From assembly GCF_900129365.1 (NCBI RefSeq), contig NZ_FQVM01000005.1, positions 62,001 to 126,000 on the forward strand: 64,000 bases of DNA, written 5' to 3'. This document shows, piece by piece, positions 16,018-23,124 of the stretch. Within the stretch, counting starts at the first letter, position 1. Each line of letters opens with the position of its first letter. The translations under genes and the position numbers were made by a program. The DNA comes from Clostridium fallax. Its GTDB lineage: Bacteria > Bacillota > Clostridia > Clostridiales > Clostridiaceae. Under the pieces are notes generated by a model. The model was not told the origin of the DNA, ran no database searches, and was given only the letters and a program-made list of their open reading frames with translations.

Positions 16018-17068
16018 TTTTATCTCCTTTCAGTTTTAATATTTTATTAATTCTTTCTATATCATATTTTATATTTTTTAAACTGCACTTCTCTGTAACC
16101 CAAAAATTAACTATATTTTTAGAAATATAATTGGCATTTTTAAATTCTTCATCTTTTTGATTATTATAAAACTTATGTAAACAAGGATACCAGTTACTTA
16201 TATCTATATTATTTTTTCTTACTTTATTTATAAATTCATCTCTATCCATATCTTTAACCAAAAGACTGAGTCTCCATAATTCACCATTTACATTATCCAC
16301 AAATTGAAATTTATCTTTATTCAAAAAATTTTTATATAATTCTACTCTTTTTCTTCTCTCTGAAATTATAAAATCTTTTTTATTTATTACATCTAAAAGT
16401 TCATTATTTTTTTTAAAATGTCTTAAAAAAATATCTTTACTTTCAATTTGTAATTTTTTCATTTCAAGATAAAACTTTTCATTGAACATAGAATTTTTTA
16501 TTTTATAATATTTTTCTGTATATACTTTAAAATCTTCACTATTGCTATCTTTTTTTAAATTTGCTGAATAATAATTAAAAAGCTTTTTAAATTCAATATT
16601 TTTATAAAATATTGCTCCTCCACCTATGTTAGTTTCTAATAATTTTGTATGTCCAAAACTAGTTATAGCAAAATCATTATAATCTGAAATCTTTAAACTT
16701 TGTGCTGCATCTTCTACAACTACTATTTTATTTTCCTTAGCTAGTTTATATATATCTTTCATATTGCATAAATGACCATAAATATGTGTAGGAACAATAA
16801 TTCCTACATTATATTTTAAAATCATTTTTTTTAAAGAATCTATATTCATTGTAAAATCATCAATATTTACATCGCAAAAGACCACATCATAACCAGCATA
16901 TATAGCTGCATTAACTGGAGCCATACATGTTATGTCTGGAAATAATATTTTTTTACTTTTCATATTTAACATTTTAAAAATCAAGTATAAAGCAGTTGTT
17001 CCATTGCCAGTGAAATATGTATATGCTTTGTCATATTCTTTTGAAATAATTTTTTCTAATTCATTCAT
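16007..17068 (-). CDS. DegT-family PLP-dependent aminotransferase
   Basis: About 353 residues with the DegT/DnrJ/EryC1 fold: YTYFTGNGTTALYLIFKML, KILFPDITCMAPVNAAIYAG, VGIIVPTHIYGHLCNMKD, VVVEDAAQSL and the Schiff-base lysine in AITSFGHTKLLETNIGGGAI. That last segment differs from the SLHPVKPITTAEGG of the PseC copy, so the substrate is probably different; a non-sugar aldehyde or keto compound is possible. The frame can be read from a TTG at 17086, but the ATG at 17068 has AGGA nine bases ahead. It follows pseB and overlaps the cytidylyltransferase gene by 11 bases, the same pairing (aminotransferase plus cytidylyltransferase) that is fused in PntC-type aminoethylphosphonate enzymes. Whether it makes an amino alcohol precursor is inference. 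Confidence 0.78.
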   Translation of the reverse strand: MNELEKIISKEYDKAYTYFTGNGTTALYLIFKMLNMKSKKILFPDITCMAPVNAAIYAGYDVVFCDVNIDDFTMNIDSLKKMILKYNVGIIVPTHIYGHLCNMKDIYKLAKENKIVVVEDAAQSLKISDYNDFAITSFGHTKLLETNIGGGAIFYKNIEFKKLFNYYSANLKKDSNSEDFKVYTEKYYKIKNSMFNEKFYLEMKKLQIESKDIFLRHFKKNNELLDVINKKDFIISERRKRVELYKNFLNKDKFQFVDNVNGELWRLSLLVKDMDRDEFINKVRKNNIDISNWYPCLHKFYNNQKDEEFKNANYISKNIVNFWVTEKCSLKNIKYDIERINKILKLKGDKNEN

Positions 17069-17089
17069 ACTATATTTTCCTATCAAAAA

Positions 17090-18112
17090 CTATATTATAT
17101 TTTCATCCAACAAAAATTTTCTGACTAATTCTTTGCTAATAACTTCAGCTTTATGAGATGAGTACTCTTGTATCTCACATTTTTTTATGTTAGAAAAATA
17201 TTTACTATAGTCCTTTAATGAACACTCCTTATTAGATAAAACATACATATTTCCAAGATCTAATCCCTTATATGATTCATCTTCTGTCATTAACTCTTCA
17301 TACATTCTTTCTCCCGGTCTTAATCCAATTTCTCTAATATTTATATCTTCATTAATTTTATATTTATTTTTAACTTCTTCTATTACAATCTCTGCTAAAT
17401 CTCTTAATTTTATTACAGGCATCTTTAATACAAATACTTCTCCTCCTTTAGATATTTTGCAAACATCCATAAGAAGCTTTATTGCCTGTTCCGAAGTCAT
17501 CATAAATCTTGTCATATTAGGATCAGTAACTGTTATTTCTCTATTATCAAATATTTGTTTTCTAAATAATGGAATAACAGATCCTCTAGATCCCATAACA
17601 TTACCAAATCTTACTGCTACAAATTTTGTTTTAGCACTTCCTTTACTATGATTAGCTGCTTGTACTAATTTCTCAGCAAGCATTTTTGTAGCTCCATATG
17701 TATTTGTTGGATTTATTGCTTTATCTGAACTTGTAAATAGTACGCATTCAACATTATTTTTTATAGCAGCTCTTATTACATTTTGCATCCCTATAATATT
17801 TGTTTTAATAGCTTCATCTGGATTATATTCACAAGATGGTACATGCTTCATCGCTGCTAAATTAAATACAATATCTATATCATTCATAGCTCTTTCTAAT
17901 CTATCATAATCTCTAACATCACCAATTAAAAATCTAATTTTTGAATAGTCTTCAAATTCATTATATCTTTCAAGTTCAAATTGCTTATGTTCATCTCTAC
18001 TTAATATTCTTATAACTTTTGGCCCTTCTTTTAATGTTTGTTTAACTAATGTTTTACCAATAGTACCAGTTCCACCTACTATAAGTATCTTTTTATCTTT
18101 AAAACTTTCCAT
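17090..18112 (-). CDS. pseB: UDP-GlcNAc 4,6-dehydratase (PseB/CapD-like)
   Basis: PseB starts pseudaminic acid synthesis by dehydrating and inverting UDP-GlcNAc. The 340-residue SDR has VGGTGTIGKTLVKQTL (NADP site), the family words ILSRDEHKQFELERYNEF and FLIGDVRDYDRLERAM, FNLAAMKHVPSCEYNPDEAI followed by KTNIIGMQNV, the catalytic region SSDKAINPTNTYGATKMLAE and VRFGNVMGSRGSVIPLF. This is the short, soluble PseB/FlaA1 type without the membrane domain of CapD. GGAGG lies five bases before its ATG and overlaps the end of a decayed Maf gene 9 bases upstream, showing that it was once translated just after that gene. Inverting (Pse) versus retaining chemistry cannot be told by eye; the presence of PseC, PseG and PseI supports PseB. 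Confidence 0.85.
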   Translation of the reverse strand: MESFKDKKILIVGGTGTIGKTLVKQTLKEGPKVIRILSRDEHKQFELERYNEFEDYSKIRFLIGDVRDYDRLERAMNDIDIVFNLAAMKHVPSCEYNPDEAIKTNIIGMQNVIRAAIKNNVECVLFTSSDKAINPTNTYGATKMLAEKLVQAANHSKGSAKTKFVAVRFGNVMGSRGSVIPLFRKQIFDNREITVTDPNMTRFMMTSEQAIKLLMDVCKISKGGEVFVLKMPVIKLRDLAEIVIEEVKNKYKINEDINIREIGLRPGERMYEELMTEDESYKGLDLGNMYVLSNKECSLKDYSKYFSNIKKCEIQEYSSHKAEVISKELVRKFLLDENII

Positions 18113-18121
18113 ATTTCCTCC

Positions 18122-18575
18122 TTAGAGTATTTCAATAAAATCTTTAGTTATCGTTCCTCTTATAATTGCACCTTTGCTATAATTATAAAATCTAATATTT
18201 TTATTATCGTTTATTATTTTTTCTATTTGAGTTTTAAAATATAAATATCCTTATGTTATTGCAATATTTTCTGCATTTATATCTTCAACATGTTTTATAA
18301 TACTATTAGATTCTATTTTAACTTTACTATCAGCATTATATATTCTTCATAACATTTTACATGATGTATATTATTTAAATATGCTAAATCTTGTCCAACT
18401 AATATTATTTCTTCTGGCTTACACTTTGTTGCAATACTTATTAATAGCTGTTGATACTATTTTCCTATTGTAATTATATATTTACTATTTTCATTTTCTT
18501 TATTAAAAAACATATATTTTTCTTCTAAAAAACTATAAATAACCCATCTTTATGTGATACTTAAAAATGTTAAAG
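18122..18575 (-). pseudogene. Decayed Maf-type flagellin glycosyltransferase
   Basis: Minus-strand translation gives Maf fragments in several frames: LEEKYMFFNKENENSKYI, then IVSTAINK, then SIATKCKPEEIILVGQDLAY, then DSKVKIESNSIIKHVEDINA, an in-frame TAA at 18251-18253, and finally KNIRFYNYSKGAIIRGTITK ending in a TAA at 18122-18124. The intact Maf at 21874 has the matching order (GPKYIYYNFENNNNK, VATAALSI, RIIFVGQDLAF). At least two frameshifts and one internal stop are needed to join the pieces, so it is not functional. The 5' boundary is approximate because similarity fades beyond about 18575. Confidence 0.8.
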
Positions 18576-19343
18576 GTGATTCTGCAATTACAATTATAAT
18601 TCATTTTCCATAAAAATTATTTATATATTCATATATAAATTTTAAGTTTTTCTTCTCTAATTAGATTATATTTACTATGAAGAAATCTTTCTTTAATTTA
18701 CAAAGTATATAATGCATTTTTAGATTTTATAATCTACATATTAAATATTGATCTCGCCTAATTTTGCTATATTTTTCTTAGAATTGATTATTATTATAAC
18801 TATATCTACATCATTATTTAAACTTATATTTACTTCTTAAATAGACTAAATTTTCCAATTATTTATCACAATACAAATTATACCGTTAAATTACACAAAA
18901 ACAGTTCATAAATAAATTACATCGTAATTAAAAATTATACACGAGTTTATTGAAATATGAACGATAAATATACTACTAAATTTTAAAAAATAAAATAAAA
19001 TTTTAAATACATTAAGTTATTCTACTAGAAAAATTACAAAAGAAATATATATTTCCTATCTCTAAAAATATTTAGAAATGACAAATTATCATACAATACA
19101 GAATCAGCAGAAACTAACTATCTATAGAAAAAATATCGAAATATATTAGAAATTAATCTGTAATAGAAAATTGCTTGATCTCCTAAATAAATATCTAATA
19201 CAATAACTGAAAATACATTGTTTTTAAAAATAATTAATTTAAGTTATTTAATTAATAGAGATTTATCTAAATAACTTGCCACATACTTATCTTTATTTTT
19301 AATTTTCTATTGAATAATTTTATACTAAGTATTATAGTTAACT
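18576..19343 (-). other. Gene-free, probably decayed coding DNA
   Basis: No open frame of useful length on either strand. On the minus strand short stretches still look coding, for example NNDVDIVIIIINSKKNIAKL near 18770-18830 and FSVIVLDIYLGDQAIF near 19160-19220, broken by stops. They may be the 5' part of the decayed Maf gene or of another lost glycosylation gene. I could not assign them, and saw no repeats or mobile element ends. Confidence 0.4.
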
Positions 19344-21104
19344 TTATAACCTATCATTAATTAAAAACCTTCTTTTTAATTTTTTTATACTTATGCTATC
19401 AAAAATTTCTATTTCCTTATTTTTAACTAATTTAAATGCTCTAACTTTTTTTAGTCCAGTTACAACTAATTTATAATTTTTATCTCTATAAATTTCAAAT
19501 CCATTTATATAGTCATCTTTCCCTTGCGAACTAAATTTTTCTCTTATTATTTTATTATTCGTTGAAGAAAACTGCATTTTTATATAATCTCTATATTTAA
19601 CATTTAACTTTCCATCAATTATTCCACATAATAAATCATTTAAATCAATTAAGCTAAATATTTTTTTTATCTTTTGTCTCTTAAATTTATTACTTTTTAT
19701 TATAAGATTCACCTTAAATCTATCATCATGCCATCCTAGTATAGTATCTAAATAATTTAAATTAGTAGTTGCATCTTCAATTATTTGTCCATGATCTGAA
19801 AAAATTATAAAATCATTATCGTCACTTAAAAAATTTAAATAAAACTCTAATTGTTCATCCAGATATTGCAATGACTTTTTATATTGATTTACATATTGAT
19901 CTCTTGTTTGCTTAAAATTACAATCTCCTGAAGTAAATGGTGTATTATGTATTTCAAAATTTTCTATATAATTTCCTCCCATATGGGGTGCATGACTCTC
20001 TTGTAAAAAATATAATAATGATATATTTTTATTATCTGATACAGCCATATCACATACATAATTCCATAAAGTTTTACTACAATAAATACCACCATCTTTA
20101 TAGTTTATATTATCACTATTAATAAACTTATCACTTCCTAAAACATAAAAATTTATATTATAATTCTTACTTAAAGCTTTTTTTATAAATATACTCTCAT
20201 ATTCCTCTATACTTTGTCTTTTATAATTTTGATTATAATATGGCATTTTTCCACTTAAACAAGATATCATACTTTCATATGTTGTTATAGATGTAGAAAA
20301 TACATTAGTAAATTTCACGTTATTTTCTGATATTTTCTTTATATATTTCATATTATCATTTACATCTTTATATCTTAAAGCATCAATAAATAATAAAGAA
20401 GTATTATTCTTTTTTGTTTTTAATATATTTTTTAAATCCATAAGCATTTCTTCTAAATCATTAAATAAATCATTAAATTTATCATTTTCTGTTATTTCTA
20501 ATTTTTGATAATAATTAATAGTTTTAAAAATATTTTTAAAATCTCTTAACTTTATATATTCTAATAAAAGATTTTCTAATATAACGCCATTTTCTACATT
20601 TTCTTTACATTCTTTTAATTTTTGTAAATATTCATTTATTTTTATATATCCATCTGATAATATATAGAAAGGTAAATTTAAATTTATACCTTTTTCCTGT
20701 AAGTTTTCATATATATCAATTATCTTTATATTTTTATCAAAATTCTCTATACTTTTGGTTATTTCTTTTCTTGATGCATAGCTAGATATAAGTATGCAGT
20801 CTATATTATTACTATTAATCTCTTCTGGGGCTATTACCTTTAAAGCTTTAAATTTTTCTTTAGCTAATTGTAAATTATTTTCAATAATAAAGCTTACTTT
20901 TTTTAAATTTGTGCTAAAATACTTCATAAAATTATCAGTATGTTGACCGGCTCCCCATATTGCACAATTTTTATATTTGTTATTATCTATTTGTATTATG
21001 GATTTCTTTATTATTTCCATTACTTCTGCTATATTATTATCTACAAATTTATCTTTTAAATATTTTTTTACAATTTTTAAATATCTATCTTGAAAATCAA
21101 TCAT
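19344..21104 (-). CDS. Soluble alkaline-phosphatase-superfamily protein with N-terminal Rossmann-like domain
   Basis: A 586-residue protein. Residues about 40-130 form a Rossmann-like segment (CAIWGAGQHTDNFMKYF, then VSFIIENN and DCILISSYASRKEI) as seen ahead of various sugar-modifying enzymes. A helical linker follows. From about residue 235 comes a sulfatase-like domain: Asp in SLLFIDALRYKD, candidate nucleophile Thr in STSITTYESMISCLSG, FLQESHAPHMGGNY, Asp-His in FIIFSDHGQIIED and His in GWHDDRFKV. There is no membrane helix, so it should act in the cytoplasm. AAGGATGG precedes the ATG, and the TGA of an upstream decayed frame overlaps the start. It shares its catalytic class but not its N-terminal domain with the 7766 protein. 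A phosphotransferase or phosphodiesterase role on the flagellar glycan is inferred. Confidence 0.72.
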   Translation of the reverse strand: MIDFQDRYLKIVKKYLKDKFVDNNIAEVMEIIKKSIIQIDNNKYKNCAIWGAGQHTDNFMKYFSTNLKKVSFIIENNLQLAKEKFKALKVIAPEEINSNNIDCILISSYASRKEITKSIENFDKNIKIIDIYENLQEKGINLNLPFYILSDGYIKINEYLQKLKECKENVENGVILENLLLEYIKLRDFKNIFKTINYYQKLEITENDKFNDLFNDLEEMLMDLKNILKTKKNNTSLLFIDALRYKDVNDNMKYIKKISENNVKFTNVFSTSITTYESMISCLSGKMPYYNQNYKRQSIEEYESIFIKKALSKNYNINFYVLGSDKFINSDNINYKDGGIYCSKTLWNYVCDMAVSDNKNISLLYFLQESHAPHMGGNYIENFEIHNTPFTSGDCNFKQTRDQYVNQYKKSLQYLDEQLEFYLNFLSDDNDFIIFSDHGQIIEDATTNLNYLDTILGWHDDRFKVNLIIKSNKFKRQKIKKIFSLIDLNDLLCGIIDGKLNVKYRDYIKMQFSSTNNKIIREKFSSQGKDDYINGFEIYRDKNYKLVVTGLKKVRAFKLVKNKEIEIFDSISIKKLKRRFLINDRL

Positions 21105-21345
21105 TTTATGACCATCCTTATTAAATATAATTCGTGTATATAATATTTATTCTTTAAATAATTATATATATTGTTGTATTCTATAGGGGATTTAAAACCT
21201 TCTATTACTTCTTTTACCATTAGAAAGTCTTCTTTTCTATCAGCACTTAAATTTATATCTTTTAAGACTATATTTTGTCCCCTTAAATAATCTATTTTAA
21301 AAGCCTTTAGATGTTTGGCTCATACTCAATATTTTTTAATCCATT
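21101..21345 (-). pseudogene. Relic of an upstream gene, possibly a cytidylyltransferase C-terminus
   Basis: A minus-strand frame reads AFKIDYLRGQNIVLKDINLS, ADRKEDFLMVKEVIEGFKSP, then IEYNNIYNYLKNKYY and ends at a TGA (21103-21101) overlapping the next ATG. Just upstream, fragments such as CNENGLKNIEYEPN are in another frame and separated by stops. The SADRKEDFLMVKEVIE word resembles the C-terminal LTLDTKEDFELIS region of SpsF-type cytidylyltransferases such as the one at 9941. The match is short, so the family is tentative, but the coupled stop/start shows a real gene once stood here. Confidence 0.5.
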
Positions 21346-21873
21346 CTCATTACAAACTATCTAATAAACTTTATTTAATCCTTTATGTAAATTATCAAAT
21401 ATATATTTTTTAATAATAAAATACTATATTTTCCATACTGAATAACATCTTGAAAATTTGATGCTACAAATTTTATTTTAATAACTTATCTAGATTATAT
21501 TGATAAAATAATATTATTCATAGTTATCTTTAATATACTATAATATTTTAGATTTTATATTCTCCATATTAATATAACTTTAATCCAATTTTTCTCCTAA
21601 TATATCAAATATTAAATTTATTCCTTTATGAATACTTTTATTATTTCAGTATATAAATATTTAATTTGTTTATATTGTAAGTTAATTTTTTCTATTTATG
21701 TAGAATTAATCTTTACCTTATATTTTTTACCCTAATGATAATATTATAGCTGCATAACCTTTATAAATATATTTTTAATTGAAATATAATCTTTAGTTTT
21801 TATAACCTAAATATTTTTCATTTTTTCTCCTAAAAATTTTATTTTCTTATTATAGTATATTGCACTAAATTCT
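21346..21873 (-). other. Gene-free, probably decayed coding DNA
   Basis: No usable open frame. Minus-strand translation gives short coding-like stretches (KFVASNFQDVIQYGKYSILL near 21420-21485; YISIKNIFIK near 21770-21800) interrupted by stop codons. They may belong to the same lost gene as the relic at 21101. No repeat or insertion sequence end was found. Confidence 0.35.
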
Positions 21874-23124
21874 TTATAAATAATCCTTAAGATGATTTAT
21901 ATTTATATTTTTACATCCAATTATATTCGCACCTAAACTACAATTTATAAATTCTATATTATTACAATTTAACTTTATTGTTCTTTCAATCCAAATTTTC
22001 ATATCTAAAAAGAATTTTTTAGTATATATTAAATTTCCATCTACACTTTCTGTAATTAAATCCTTATCTGATTTATAATGTTTATGTTCAAAACCATAAA
22101 TCGTATTATCACTATGAATTTTATTATCAACAAAGGCCAAATCTTGTCCAACAAATATTATTCTTTTTGGATTTCCCTTTATTCCTATACTTAAAGCTGC
22201 CGTTGCTACTGAATTACTACATTCTATAACTTTATTATTATTATTTTCAAAGTTATAATAAATATACTTAGGACCTAAATAACATTCTGCTGCTTTATAA
22301 GATGCAGTATAAAATAATAATAATGGTATATTGGAATTTTTAAATGGTTTTACTTGTTTATATATAGCATCTAATGGATCTAAAATACAAATTGCATCTG
22401 GAAGTATATTTTTACTACTTAATGTCCAAAGTGCAGTTCCCACTGAAATTATGAAATTTTCTTTGTTTTTTGATATTTCTTCTAACGCTTCTATACTATT
22501 ATTTAATGAAGGGCCTGCTGAAATAATAAATACATTTTTGTTAGTTAAATCATAATTTTTATAAAATGAGTTTATTCCATCTATTTTTAATTTTTTATTA
22601 TTTATATAATTATAATTTAATATATTTTTTTTAATATTATTAACCTTTTTTTGGGCATCAAAATCCATTAATACATTATATAAATCATTATAATGTTCTT
22701 TTATTATATTCATATAAGATTTTAATAATATAATTTCCTCGCATTCTTTTAAATATGTATTTATATAAGTTAATACTTCCCTATATCTTGAAGATATTTT
22801 TAATTTTACTCGTGAATTTTTCCTTAATTCTTTAATAAATTTATCTTCAAATATAATCTTTTCTTCTGTTTTATCTAATATATCAAATACATATACAATA
22901 CACTCTGAATTTTGATTTAATATTTCATATATATGATACCCTAATCCTAATCCAAAAACTGCAACTTTTTTTAAATTTTGAACTTCCTTGCTCTTAATAA
23001 AAGTTTTCGCCTCTTTTAATGGATAGTACTTGCTATGTATAAAAATATTATTTATTTTTAAAGTATTTAATTTTATATCTAAAAAGTCTTCTTTTGTTTC
23101 TAATAATTCGTATGATTTATCCAT
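21874..23124 (-). CDS. Maf-type flagellin glycosyltransferase (shorter copy)
   Basis: Maf proteins (motility accessory factor, DUF115) transfer nonulosonic acids to flagellin Ser/Thr before export. This 416-residue copy has the nucleotide-binding core NVFIISAGPSLNNSIEALEE, then ISVGTALWTL, DAICILDPLDAIYKQ, SVATAALSI and RIIFVGQDLAFVDNKIHSD, and a short N-terminal domain (VAVFGLGLGYHIYEIL). The ATG at 23124 is chosen over the upstream one at 23142: AAGGAAGAG lies four bases ahead, and the start overlaps the previous gene's stop by eight bases (ATGGATAA), so the two Maf genes are translationally coupled. It lacks the long C-terminal helical region of the 23117 copy. Two different acceptors or donors are plausible. 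Confidence 0.88.
   Translation of the reverse strand: MDKSYELLETKEDFLDIKLNTLKINNIFIHSKYYPLKEAKTFIKSKEVQNLKKVAVFGLGLGYHIYEILNQNSECIVYVFDILDKTEEKIIFEDKFIKELRKNSRVKLKISSRYREVLTYINTYLKECEEIILLKSYMNIIKEHYNDLYNVLMDFDAQKKVNNIKKNILNYNYINNKKLKIDGINSFYKNYDLTNKNVFIISAGPSLNNSIEALEEISKNKENFIISVGTALWTLSSKNILPDAICILDPLDAIYKQVKPFKNSNIPLLLFYTASYKAAECYLGPKYIYYNFENNNNKVIECSNSVATAALSIGIKGNPKRIIFVGQDLAFVDNKIHSDNTIYGFEHKHYKSDKDLITESVDGNLIYTKKFFLDMKIWIERTIKLNCNNIEFINCSLGANIIGCKNININHLKDYL

Noticed and set aside
12756..17068. Reading the aminotransferase-cytidylyltransferase-mutase block as a phosphonate pathway
   Set aside because: No PEP mutase or phosphonopyruvate decarboxylase is in the window, so a C-P bond is not supported; kept only as an alternative.
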